A DNA stretch of 12,582 nucleotides from Actinomycetes bacterium. Its GTDB lineage: Bacteria; Actinomycetota; Aquicultoria; CAJVYJ01; JAUVQD01. The number at the start of each line of letters is the position of its first letter. Position 1 is the stretch's first letter. Of the stretch, positions 1-7,274 are shown in pieces. The translations under genes and the position numbers were made by a program. Where the stretch lies: NCBI GenBank assembly GCA_030605305.1, contig JAUWIO010000007.1, positions 1 through 12,582 of the forward strand, written 5' to 3'. Under the pieces are notes generated by a model. It was not told where the DNA came from, ran no database searches, and saw only the letters and a list, made by a program, of their open reading frames with translations.

Positions 1-939
1 ATAATCCGGCCCCTTATTGCGGCGCGTCGTCAAGACATCATGGCCTTTCTGGAAGCGGCGGGCCTCGTTTTCTTGCAAGATCCCTCCAACACCGATAGAA
101 AGTATTTTCGCAATCAGGTCCGGCATGATCTACTGCCCCGATTGGCGGATTACAACCCGCGCGTTATCGAGCGTCTTATTAATACTGCTGAACTTCTTAG
201 GGAGGACGAACAATATATTGAACGTCTAGTCGAGGCCGTTTACTTACGAATGGCGCGTGCCCGACCGCAAGAGGTGTCTTTTAATATGGGGGAATTAGCC
301 GAGCTGGATCGAGTGATCGGGCGGCGGGTCCTTCGCCGGGCGGTCATGTCTATGGGGGCGCCCGTCGAGGCTCTCGATTCGAACCACATCAAGACCGTCT
401 GGGAAGATATGGTACAGGGCGATGGACGGGCGCACTCACTTCCCGGGGAGACCCAGGTACTAAGAGAGGGTGGTCGGTTGGTGTTCTATCTCGCCCACTC
501 GCCTATGATAGAGACTTCGATCGAGCCTGGGAAGACTGTCAGGGTCGCTGATAAGCGATGCCGGGTCGAGGTGCGGCCCACCGACGATGTCGGGGTCGTC
601 GACGATGACGGCCGGCTTCAGATGGGAACCGCGTTCGGTAGTGAAGGCGATGACGTCATCTGCGCGGACGCCGGCGGGAGCGATTGGCCGGTGACTGTGC
701 GGAGCGTGCGGGCCGGGGACGACTTTAGCCCGCTAGGCCTGGGCGGGAGCAAGAAGGTGCACGACTTTTTGATCGACACTAAGGTGCCGCGGCGGCTGCG
801 GCCGACCGTACCTGTGTATGTCGATGGCCTCGGCGTGATAGCCGTGGGTGGACGGATCGACGAGAGAGTAAGAGTAACGGGCCGGACTGAGCGGGTAGCG
901 GTCTTTGCGATAATGGGCGACACGGCCGGAGAAAGTTAG
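1..939 (+). CDS. tilS: tRNA(Ile)-lysidine synthetase, 3' part (N-terminus outside window)
   Basis: TilS ligates lysine to C34 of the CAU-anticodon tRNA-Ile using ATP, which changes decoding from AUG to AUA; it is a cytoplasmic, essential enzyme. The frame is open from base 1 and 312 residues are visible. The N-terminal PP-loop ATPase half with its SGGxDS motif is missing because the gene starts upstream, probably by about 140 residues. Visible near the start is the family motif RPL...D-SN-D--Y-RNxVR (residues 4-41), typical of the end of the catalytic domain. The substrate-binding middle follows. Residues about 229-300 match the TilS C-terminal domain, with the pattern RAGDDFSPLGLGGSKKVHDF and then DxKVPRRxRPxVPVxVD and IDERVRVT. 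The stop codon overlaps the ribosome binding site of hpt, so the two are co-translated. The tilS-hpt-ftsH order independently supports the call. Confidence 0.95.
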   Translation: MIRPLIAARRQDIMAFLEAAGLVFLQDPSNTDRKYFRNQVRHDLLPRLADYNPRVIERLINTAELLREDEQYIERLVEAVYLRMARARPQEVSFNMGELAELDRVIGRRVLRRAVMSMGAPVEALDSNHIKTVWEDMVQGDGRAHSLPGETQVLREGGRLVFYLAHSPMIETSIEPGKTVRVADKRCRVEVRPTDDVGVVDDDGRLQMGTAFGSEGDDVICADAGGSDWPVTVRSVRAGDDFSPLGLGGSKKVHDFLIDTKVPRRLRPTVPVYVDGLGVIAVGGRIDERVRVTGRTERVAVFAIMGDTAGES

Positions 940-948
940 GAGCGGGGG

Positions 949-1497
949 ATGGACGGGAATATAGACAAGACGATTCTGACCGAGGAAGTGATTCAAGCTC
1001 GGGTCCGAGAGCTGGGAGCGGAGGTATCCGCGGACTACGCGGGACGACAGCCTCTATTGGTGGGGGTGTTGCGCGGGGCCATCCTTTTCATTGCCGATTT
1101 AGTGCGGGCGATGGATGGACCGCTGGAGATAGATTTTATGGCAGTCTCCAGTTACGGCTCGACGACCAGGAGTTCCGGAGTCGTTCGGATACTGAAAGAC
1201 CTGGATCAAGATATCCGGGAGCGCGATGTGTTGATCGTCGAGGATATCCTCGATACGGGCTTAACACTTAATTATTTGATCAAGAACTTGCGTACGCGGC
1301 AGCCCCGTTCTATCGAGGTCTGCGCCTTGTTGGTGAAGAAGGGGAAGCAAAAAGTGAGGCTGACACCAAAGTACCAAGGTTTTGAGATACCGGACGAGTT
1401 TGTCGTCGGTTACGGACTGGACTTGAACGAGCGGTATCGGAACCTGTCTTACGTGGCTACTCTCAAGGAAGGGGTACTCCAAACCGAGCTTCCGTAA
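949..1497 (+). CDS. hpt: hypoxanthine phosphoribosyltransferase
   Basis: Purine salvage enzyme that transfers phosphoribose from PRPP to hypoxanthine or guanine, giving IMP or GMP, in the cytoplasm. The protein has 182 residues, normal for bacterial HPRT. The PRPP-binding motif VLIVEDILDTGLTL is at residues 94-107, with E98/D99 and the catalytic-base position D102. The flexible-loop SYG is at 68-70, the PPi-loop LRG at 41-43, and the purine-binding and Mg-binding end, FVVGYGLDLNERYRNL, at 151-166. The start is ATG with AGGAG at 938-942, six bases upstream and overlapping the tilS stop, so it is the second gene of the tilS operon. Nothing unusual was seen. Guanine versus hypoxanthine preference cannot be told from sequence. 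Confidence 0.96.
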   Translation: MDGNIDKTILTEEVIQARVRELGAEVSADYAGRQPLLVGVLRGAILFIADLVRAMDGPLEIDFMAVSSYGSTTRSSGVVRILKDLDQDIRERDVLIVEDILDTGLTLNYLIKNLRTRQPRSIEVCALLVKKGKQKVRLTPKYQGFEIPDEFVVGYGLDLNERYRNLSYVATLKEGVLQTELP

Positions 1498-1561
1498 CCT
1501 GGTCGCGGGGTATCTATTATGTTACTCTTTCCACTACTTGACTTAAAAGGAGACCACTAGT

Positions 1562-3460
1562 TTGCAGAGAATTTTCAAGAGTGCCGGATTCTACTTGGTG
1601 CTCATTATACTTGTATTTTTCATCGCCCAGTCCTATCTAGGTACAGCCGAGAAGCCGAAATCGGTTCGTTTCGATCAATTCGTTCAAGACGTTCGAGACG
1701 GCAAGGTGAAAAAGGTCGTCGCGAAGGAACGCTCGAGGATCCTCACAGGGACCACGAAGGGCGGGGTCGAGTTCGAGACCAATTTTCCGGAAAACTTCGA
1801 TTACGCGCTCTTGCTGCAAAAAAATAAGGTGCAGCTCACTATAGATCCGCAAAACCGAAACGATTGGATCGGAATCGTCCTGAGCTTCCTGCCGTTCGTG
1901 CTGATATTCGTCTTATGGATGTTTATGCTCCAGCAGATGCAGGGCGGGGGCAACAAAGTCATGAGCTTTGGGAAGAGTCGCGCCAAAAAAGTATCTAAGG
2001 ATCAGCCCAGGGTCACTTTCAAGGACGTGGCCGGCGTTGAAGAGGCGGTCGAGGAGCTCCATGAGATCCAGGAATTCCTGTCCAACCCGATTAAATTCCA
2101 GTCCCTTGGGGCCAAGATACCTAAAGGAGTACTCCTGTTTGGTCCACCGGGATCAGGCAAGACTTTGCTGGCCCGGGCGGTCGCCGGCGAGGCCGGAGTG
2201 CCGTTTTACACTATCAGTGGCTCTGATTTCGTCGAGATGTTCGTCGGCGTAGGCGCGTCGCGGGTTCGCGACCTCTTTGAACAGGCTAAGGCGAACTCTC
2301 CCTCGATTATCTTCATGGACGAGATCGATGCTGTCGGGCGGCACCGGGGCGCGGGCCTCGGGGGCGGTCACGATGAAAGGGAACAGACCCTCAACCAGCT
2401 CCTAGTCGAGATGGATGGTTTCGACGTGAAGGATAATGTCATTCTGATAGCGGCGACCAACCGTCCCGACATTCTCGATCCGGCGCTTTTACGCCCCGGG
2501 CGCTTTGATCGTCAGATCATGGTTCCCCCGCCGGACCTGCCGGGACGCAAAGAGATCATCCGCGTCCACACACGCGGCAAACCACTGGCCAAGGGTGTCG
2601 ATCTCGAGGTTTTAGCTCGGCGTACCTCCGGGTTTACCGGCGCGGATCTAGCAAATGTCGTCAATGAAGCGGCTATTTTGGCTGCCAGGCATAACAAGAA
2701 GGTCATAGACATGGCCGAGCTGGAAGAGGCGACCGAGAGGGTCATGGTCGGCCCCGAGCGTAAATCTCGCCTTATTTCCGATAAGGAGAAAAAGCTGACA
2801 GCCTATCATGAGGCGGTCCATGCCGTGGTAGCGCACATGCTTCCATCGATTAAGGACCCGGTCCACAAGGTGTCGATCATCCCGCGCGGACGGGCCGGTG
2901 GGTATACTCTGATCCTTCCCGGTGAAGACCGCATGTACCGGGCCAAGTCCGAGCTTCTTGATGAAGTCGCGATGTTGTTGGGCGGCCGGGTGGCCGAGGA
3001 AGTCTTCATCGGCGATGTCACCACTGGAGCGCAGGACGATCTTGAGCGGGCCACAAAATTGGCGCGGCGAATGGTCTGCGAGTGGGGAATGAGTGAGGCC
3101 ATCGGGCCTCTCACGCTCGGTCAAAAGCAGCAAGAAGTCTTTTTAGGCCGAGATTTTGCCCACAATCCGGACTATAGCCCCGAGATCGCATTCGAGATCG
3201 ATAAAGAGATCCGCCGCATTATCGACGAGGGGATCGAAAAAGATAGGGTTATTCTGGTAGAGAAGAAAGCAACGCTGGAACGTATCGTGACGGAGCTTCT
3301 CGCCAAGGAGTCTCTGGAGCGCCAGGAATTGACAAGGTTGCTCGATGGTGAGACCGATGATCCACAGCCACCCTCGTCTGGCGAGCAGGAGAAACCTCAA
3401 CGGACCAGAAAGCCAAAGTTGAGCGACTTGCCCGGAAAGCTGCGCCCGGCCGAAAGCTAG
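1562..3460 (+). CDS. ftsH: ATP-dependent zinc metalloprotease FtsH
   Basis: Membrane-anchored hexameric AAA+ protease that extracts and degrades misfolded membrane proteins and short-lived regulators. The protein has 632 residues. TM1 is at about 9-25, a short extracytoplasmic domain at about 30-100, TM2 at about 102-122. In the AAA domain Walker A GPPGSGKT is at 194-201, the pore loop around F226, Walker B IIFMDEID at 249-256, and the second region of homology with arginine fingers R311 and R314. The zinc protease motif is HEAVH at 416-420, with the third ligand probably D493 in TTGAQDD. The usual motif is HEAGH, so Gly is replaced by Val here while His, Glu and His are kept. The start is TTG, chosen because AAAGGAG at 1546-1552 lies nine bases upstream and the frame begins with the expected TM1. 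The gap to hpt is 64 bases. The C-terminal tail (about 597-632) is charged and proline-rich. Confidence 0.97.
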   Translation: MQRIFKSAGFYLVLIILVFFIAQSYLGTAEKPKSVRFDQFVQDVRDGKVKKVVAKERSRILTGTTKGGVEFETNFPENFDYALLLQKNKVQLTIDPQNRNDWIGIVLSFLPFVLIFVLWMFMLQQMQGGGNKVMSFGKSRAKKVSKDQPRVTFKDVAGVEEAVEELHEIQEFLSNPIKFQSLGAKIPKGVLLFGPPGSGKTLLARAVAGEAGVPFYTISGSDFVEMFVGVGASRVRDLFEQAKANSPSIIFMDEIDAVGRHRGAGLGGGHDEREQTLNQLLVEMDGFDVKDNVILIAATNRPDILDPALLRPGRFDRQIMVPPPDLPGRKEIIRVHTRGKPLAKGVDLEVLARRTSGFTGADLANVVNEAAILAARHNKKVIDMAELEEATERVMVGPERKSRLISDKEKKLTAYHEAVHAVVAHMLPSIKDPVHKVSIIPRGRAGGYTLILPGEDRMYRAKSELLDEVAMLLGGRVAEEVFIGDVTTGAQDDLERATKLARRMVCEWGMSEAIGPLTLGQKQQEVFLGRDFAHNPDYSPEIAFEIDKEIRRIIDEGIEKDRVILVEKKATLERIVTELLAKESLERQELTRLLDGETDDPQPPSSGEQEKPQRTRKPKLSDLPGKLRPAES

Positions 3461-3479
3461 GACGGACCGGGAAGTCTAG

Positions 3480-4121
3480 TTAGTCTAGTCGTCGTCCGGT
3501 GGGCTGCACCGCTACAGAGCTGACGCCCATAGAGAATTGACGTCGATGCCGCAGGCGTAAGATATCCTTCAGGTCGGAGACGCCGTGCTTGATAGTTTCG
3601 ACGCTCAGGTCGAGTTGTTTGGCTATCTCCCGATTCGTCGCACCCCGCTGGAGCATTTCGAGAATCTCCTGCTCACGTTCGGTGAGCGGCGTTGTGATTA
3701 TCGGGGTCAAGGGGGCGACACTGCGGATGAAGGACATTAACATCTTCTTCGTGTAGAGCGGTTCGCCATCGGCGGCGCGTTCCAGAGAATCTACCAGTGT
3801 ATCTACATCGGCCTTTGAAAGACACCCGCTCGCGCCACTGGCCATCGAAGCATAGTGGACTTTTTCGTCCCCGGCCCGTTTTGTCAGCCAGACGACAGGG
3901 ATGTCTTGACCGAGTCCCCGGAGGAAACCGGTTACTTCAGCTGCCTCGCTTCCCGCATCGTCGAAATCTACGATACCGAGTGCAGAGGTCGAGTAAATCG
4001 AGCGGTTGCTTTCAATATCCCCGCTCGTTAGCCGTGTTAATTTGTGGCCAAAACTCTCGACAAGCTCGCCGACGGCGATGCTTTCGAGGTTATTGTTGGT
4101 CACCATGAGAAAATTAGCCAT
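3480..4121 (-). CDS. LuxR-type regulator with atypical receiver domain (paralog 1)
   Basis: Probable DNA-binding transcription regulator of 213 residues. Residues about 3-125 follow a NarL-like receiver fold. The phospho-acceptor Asp position (D52 in LGIVDFDD), the switch Thr (T80 in VVWLT) and the Lys (K103 in SGCLSK) are present. The acidic pair that binds Mg in true receivers is replaced by T8 and N9. Residues about 144-196 are a LuxR-type HTH: LTEREQEILEMLQRGATNRE, then IAKQLDLSVETIK. The recognition helix is divergent, HGV where the family usually has x-H-V. It is one of four paralogs in this window, all with the same WL[TS] and G-C/F-x-x-K signatures. It lies 98 bases downstream of the sensor gene on the same strand, so it may share its transcript, and it converges on ftsH with 19 bases between. 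The ATG has GTGAGG only two bases upstream, too close for a normal ribosome binding site. The target genes are unknown. Confidence 0.85.
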   Translation of the reverse strand: MANFLMVTNNNLESIAVGELVESFGHKLTRLTSGDIESNRSIYSTSALGIVDFDDAGSEAAEVTGFLRGLGQDIPVVWLTKRAGDEKVHYASMASGASGCLSKADVDTLVDSLERAADGEPLYTKKMLMSFIRSVAPLTPIITTPLTEREQEILEMLQRGATNREIAKQLDLSVETIKHGVSDLKDILRLRHRRQFSMGVSSVAVQPTGRRLD

Positions 4122-4181
4122 AACCTCACTATGCTAGTTGTATAAACTACCGCTTGAGAAGAATATCACAAGTAAGTCCGG

Positions 4182-4199
4182 CGCAACAAGCGTGTTGCG
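4182..4199. repeat. perfect 7-bp inverted repeat with 4-nt loop
   Basis: CGCAACA and TGTTGCG flank AGCG. The repeat lies 20 bases beyond the sensor stop codon and about 60 bases before the start of regulator paralog 1. No T-run follows on either strand, so a classical intrinsic terminator is unlikely. It could be an operator or an RNA hairpin that separates expression of the two genes. Confidence 0.5.
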
Positions 4200-4219
4200 A
4201 TTGAAATCTGCGACGCGGA

Positions 4220-6343
4220 TCAGCTGTCAGCTGTGTCTGTGGCCGGTGCGGTCGCCATGGCCGACCCTTGAATCTGTCCGACTAATCTAACGCCCATAAA
4301 CTTATTGCCATCCATGACCGTATGAACTTCCATTATCAACTCCCTGACTGTCTCTGAGGACTGAAATGTCAAGGTCAGCGTTGTGCTTGAGTCTCTTTTC
4401 TTCTCGATCACCTCAAACAATCGCTTGGCACTTTCCGGGGTCAGCACGTCACTGATGGTCATCTCGCCAATGTCCGTATCGCCAGCCTCAAGCACCTTGC
4501 GGGCTCCGCCACTTGTCGCGATGATCACGCCGACCGGATCGATCAGGATAACCGGGCCCGGCAAAGAAGCGAGCAGGTCTCTTTGTTGGGTGGAGAAGAC
4601 GTTTAGCTTTCCTAGCATCGTTTCCTTAACAAGCGCGAAGGCGAGCCGCTCTGCCAGGACTTCGACGAGCCGCTTGTCGGCATCGCTGAAGGTCCGCGCT
4701 TCTTCGCTGTGCAGTTGGAGGGCTCCGAGGACCTCATTATTGATGATCATCGGGGTCGCCAGCACGGCTCGCGTCGACATTCTCACGTCCGCGGCTGCCA
4801 AGAAGGGAGATGTCGACAGATCACTGATGTCCAAGGTCTTAGCGGCGCTGATCACGTTCTGTGCCAGCAGGCCCCATTCATCCGCGTGTGCATCCTGACG
4901 CCGCCCTTCATTCCAATAATTCTTCAGGACGGGCTTGCCGGCAGGAGAGAGAAAGATGGCAATGCTGCTCATGCCCATGAGCCTGGCCACTCTCTTCAGA
5001 ACGGGCTTAAGCTTGTTGTCTAGTCGGAGCTCTTCAAGGGGCAGTTCTGTTACGGTGTCGAAAAGGGTCAACAGTGACCGAATGGACTCGATGGTCTGCT
5101 CACTCTGTACCTCTCGCAAAGCGAAGTCCAAGGCGAAGGCCGAGGTTTCCACCACAGCTAAGTGCTCATCCGCCAACGTTCGACGGCACCCGAGCATCAG
5201 GAGTCCGTGCGACTTAGGCCCGTGGCCGAGCGGTATGAGCGCCAAGTGGTCGATAGTAGGGAAGCCCTCGCTGTCCGCCCAGTCCGGGAGCTTGCCTCTT
5301 GCATGTGGTGATTCGAATTTTATTCCGCTTCGTATGGCGTATTCCCCAATATCCCGCCGACCCAGTGTCTTTGCGGGGCTGGAGTCGAGGTCCAAGGCGA
5401 GGGAGCCGCCGATGACAAGATCATAATCGTGCTTGTTATTGAAGATGAAGCCGATGGCGTATTGCACCTCCGGGATGGATTCAAGCCGCGCCAAGGTGAC
5501 GGCGGCGATGTCGTCAGCGGTTGAATGGGTCACGTCGTTGATGGTCGCTCGCACAATCGCCAGGCTGTTCAGGGCACCGCTGCGTTCGCTTTCGCTGCGT
5601 CCTACATTGCGGCGCGCATCGCTGACCGCCCGAAAACTGCTGGTCAAGACTCTTGCCAACTCGCCGACTTCATCATCCCCTGTGACATCGATATCAATGA
5701 CGTCGCCCTGGTTCTTTAGCATATTCCGGGCAGAGTGCGTGATCTGCTTGATCCGCCCCGAGACCATGCGCGTCAACCAAAAACCGAGTCCGAGCGCCAA
5801 CACGATCAAGGTCGTCGAACTGATCAGGATGAGCTCGTTGATTCTCCCGATGTCAGTCTCGAGCGCCGCGTTCATGGCAACCAATTGCTGTCCTTCTAGA
5901 TCATAAAGATCCTTGGCCAAGCTTGACGTGGCCTGTAAGTCGTTTCGATAGTTTTGATCGATATCTCCCAAGACCGACGGCGAGAACAATTTTTTAATCG
6001 ATGACCTCAGATTTCGCAAGCGTCGCGTTTCCTCGGGTATCAGATTTGGCTCGCGAAGGATATCGTTGGCGAGCCGGTGTGCTCGAGAAAGCTCTTCAGC
6101 GAGATGCAGCTGCTCGGCCTCTGATGTGGGAGCCAACTTCGCGTGATTGATCGCGTGGTCCATCTCGCTGCGGATCATCTGGATCTTGTGCGCGCGCTCA
6201 TACCGCTCGGCGTATTGCTGTGATTGACCCATGAACTCAGAGGTGATCAAGTACTTATACGCATCGACACTTATGGCCGCCAAAATAAAGAGCGAGACGA
6301 CCACAATTGCTTTTCCGGCGAGTGTAAGCCTTAGTTTGCGCAT
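4220..6343 (-). CDS. membrane sensor protein, 4HB-HAMP-GAF-GAF-PAS, no output domain
   Basis: A 707-residue signalling protein. TM1 is at about 11-28. An extracytoplasmic, strongly helical region of about 140 residues (30-168) resembles a four-helix-bundle ligand sensor. TM2 is at about 170-190. A HAMP linker is at about 190-245 (DDEVGELARVLTSSF near its end). Two GAF-like domains follow at about 265-410 and 430-570, then a PAS-like domain at about 588-690 (LPGPVILIDPVGVIIATSGG). After the PAS there is only a low-complexity Ala/Thr/Asp tail. No DHp His box, HATPase N/G boxes, GGDEF, EAL, PP2C or methyl-accepting hairpin is visible, so the usual kinase or cyclase output is absent. The following intergenic space (98 bases) has no room for a lost output domain. 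Regulator paralog 1 is next downstream and paralog 2 is divergent, which suggests it acts through those regulators, but that is inference. No Shine-Dalgarno is seen; a TATAAT box ends 6 bases before the ATG. Confidence 0.82.
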   Translation of the reverse strand: MRKLRLTLAGKAIVVVSLFILAAISVDAYKYLITSEFMGQSQQYAERYERAHKIQMIRSEMDHAINHAKLAPTSEAEQLHLAEELSRAHRLANDILREPNLIPEETRRLRNLRSSIKKLFSPSVLGDIDQNYRNDLQATSSLAKDLYDLEGQQLVAMNAALETDIGRINELILISSTTLIVLALGLGFWLTRMVSGRIKQITHSARNMLKNQGDVIDIDVTGDDEVGELARVLTSSFRAVSDARRNVGRSESERSGALNSLAIVRATINDVTHSTADDIAAVTLARLESIPEVQYAIGFIFNNKHDYDLVIGGSLALDLDSSPAKTLGRRDIGEYAIRSGIKFESPHARGKLPDWADSEGFPTIDHLALIPLGHGPKSHGLLMLGCRRTLADEHLAVVETSAFALDFALREVQSEQTIESIRSLLTLFDTVTELPLEELRLDNKLKPVLKRVARLMGMSSIAIFLSPAGKPVLKNYWNEGRRQDAHADEWGLLAQNVISAAKTLDISDLSTSPFLAAADVRMSTRAVLATPMIINNEVLGALQLHSEEARTFSDADKRLVEVLAERLAFALVKETMLGKLNVFSTQQRDLLASLPGPVILIDPVGVIIATSGGARKVLEAGDTDIGEMTISDVLTPESAKRLFEVIEKKRDSSTTLTLTFQSSETVRELIMEVHTVMDGNKFMGVRLVGQIQGSAMATAPATDTADS

Positions 6344-6349
6344 GGCTTA

Positions 6350-6355
6350 ATTATA
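6350..6355 (-). promoter_or_regulatory. -10 box of a probable leaderless promoter for the sensor gene
   Basis: On the minus strand a perfect TATAAT is followed by six bases (TAAGCC) and then the sensor ATG at 6343. Transcription would start at or next to the A of the ATG, and no ribosome binding site is present, which together suggest a leaderless mRNA. The -35 candidate at 17 bp is only TTACTA, three of six matches to consensus. Confidence 0.5.
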
Positions 6356-6377
6356 TTAGAAAGCCATTGATATAGTA

Positions 6378-6394
6378 ACTCCTAAAGCAGGAGT
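6378..6394. repeat. perfect 6-bp inverted repeat with 5-nt loop
   Basis: ACTCCT and AGGAGT flank AAAGC. It lies about 35 bases upstream of the sensor ATG, just upstream of or overlapping the -35 position of the candidate sensor promoter, which is where a repressor or activator could bind. It is short, so chance occurrence is possible. Confidence 0.35.
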
Positions 6395-6421
6395 AAGCCA
6401 CCAAACTAGGTATGGCGTTCA

Positions 6422-6439
6422 GGTAACCATTTGGTTACC
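6422..6439. promoter_or_regulatory. 18-bp perfect palindrome, candidate operator in divergent promoter region
   Basis: GGTAACCATTTGGTTACC consists of two perfect 8-bp arms (GGTAACCA / TGGTTACC) around TT. It sits between the divergent sensor gene and regulator paralog 2. Its centre is about 70 bp upstream of the predicted start of the rightward transcript, a usual activator position, and about 88 bp from the sensor ATG. Two-fold symmetry suits a dimeric HTH protein such as the LuxR-type regulators encoded here. The binding protein is inferred, not shown. Confidence 0.6.
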
Positions 6440-6464
6440 GTATAAGACAGTTCACGGTCGTATT

Positions 6465-6493
6465 TTGACCGCTTACCGAGAAACTGTTATCTT
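6465..6493 (+). promoter_or_regulatory. sigma-70-like promoter for regulator paralog 2
   Basis: TTGACC at 6465-6470 and TATCTT at 6488-6493 are separated by exactly 17 bp, close to the TTGACA/TATAAT consensus. Transcription would begin near 6500. This leaves a 5' leader of about 36 bases to the GTG at 6536 and supports that start over the TTG at 6512. Confidence 0.65.
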
Positions 6494-6535
6494 AGTGTAG
6501 TCAAGCGAGCATTGTCGAAAAAGGGGTCGGTGCAT

Positions 6536-7252
6536 GTGACGGAGAAAAAAACCAACCGTTCGGATCATCCAAAACTCTTTATTATCGATAAGAACCCCCT
6601 TGAGTTGATCGGCCTTCGGACTATCCTTTCAGACTGCACTATCAAGGTCTATTCAGACGACATGATGATCAGCCGAGCTATCATCGCGGAGCTCGAGGAT
6701 TGGGAACCGCAAGCCATTCTTGCCGACGTTGTTTCTTATGACCGGGAGATGGACACATTCACCAGGGCTGTCCGTCGCAAGCTTGATATCCCGATTCTAT
6801 GGCTAACTCCTTCAGATGATCGCGAATACACGATCGATGCGGTCACGGCCGGCGCCGCTGGATGCGTACCGAAGGACGACTTTCAGATGATAGGCGACGC
6901 GCTGGACGCGATTCTCGCGGACAGGGTCTTCTTCTCCGCCAAAGTGCTGGCGAATTTCGCTTTTGATATAGGTCTCTTCTGTCCGCCCAGCGGGCGGCAT
7001 ATCAAGAATCTAACGAACAAGGAGAGGCAGATATTCATGTTGATGCGCGAGGGGGCGACAAACTACCAGATCGCCACAGAGCTCAGCATAAGCGTTGAAA
7101 CCGTCAAGGCCCATATTCGCAGCATCCGGAATACTTATGGAGCGCTCAGCAAACGGCAGCTGGTGCCTCAGATACCCTTTACCGAGCAGAAGGTCCTCGA
7201 TGAGGAAGCAGCGAAACCACCGACCTCGATCGTGGGTCAAAGCGCTAGCTAA
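6536..7252 (+). CDS. LuxR-type regulator with atypical receiver domain (paralog 2)
   Basis: Probable transcription regulator, 238 residues from the chosen start. Residues about 13-130 are receiver-like, starting KLFIIDKNPLELIGLR. D18 keeps one half of the acidic pair, but the second position is K19. The phospho-acceptor position D64, T91 in WLT and K113 in CVPK are retained. The LuxR HTH is at about 157-209 (LTNKERQIFMLMREGATNYQ, then SISVETVKAHIRSIRN), followed by a 28-residue acidic tail. Start choice: GTG at 6536 has AAGGGG at 6521-6526, nine bases upstream, and suits the predicted transcript start near 6500. A TTG at 6512 would add eight residues but lacks a clear ribosome binding site. 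It is divergent from the sensor gene and shares the palindrome-bearing region with it. It converges on regulator paralog 3 with 22 bases between them. Confidence 0.83.
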   Translation: MTEKKTNRSDHPKLFIIDKNPLELIGLRTILSDCTIKVYSDDMMISRAIIAELEDWEPQAILADVVSYDREMDTFTRAVRRKLDIPILWLTPSDDREYTIDAVTAGAAGCVPKDDFQMIGDALDAILADRVFFSAKVLANFAFDIGLFCPPSGRHIKNLTNKERQIFMLMREGATNYQIATELSISVETVKAHIRSIRNTYGALSKRQLVPQIPFTEQKVLDEEAAKPPTSIVGQSAS

Positions 7253-7274
7253 TCCGATCTACCAGGTCAACAGC

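Noticed and set aside
2648..3133. Open frame of 161 codons on the minus strand inside ftsH
   Set aside because: It lies fully opposite a conserved gene, has no recognisable domain, and is explained by the codon composition of ftsH.
3461..3500. Repeated TAGTCTAG sequence and weak GGACG/CGTCC pairing between ftsH and regulator paralog 1 as a terminator
   Set aside because: The stem is short with a long loop and there is no T-run; the repeat is only a few bases long.
4220..6343. Calling the large sensor a histidine kinase
   Set aside because: The HAMP/GAF/PAS layout invites it, but no His box or ATP-binding N and G boxes could be found.
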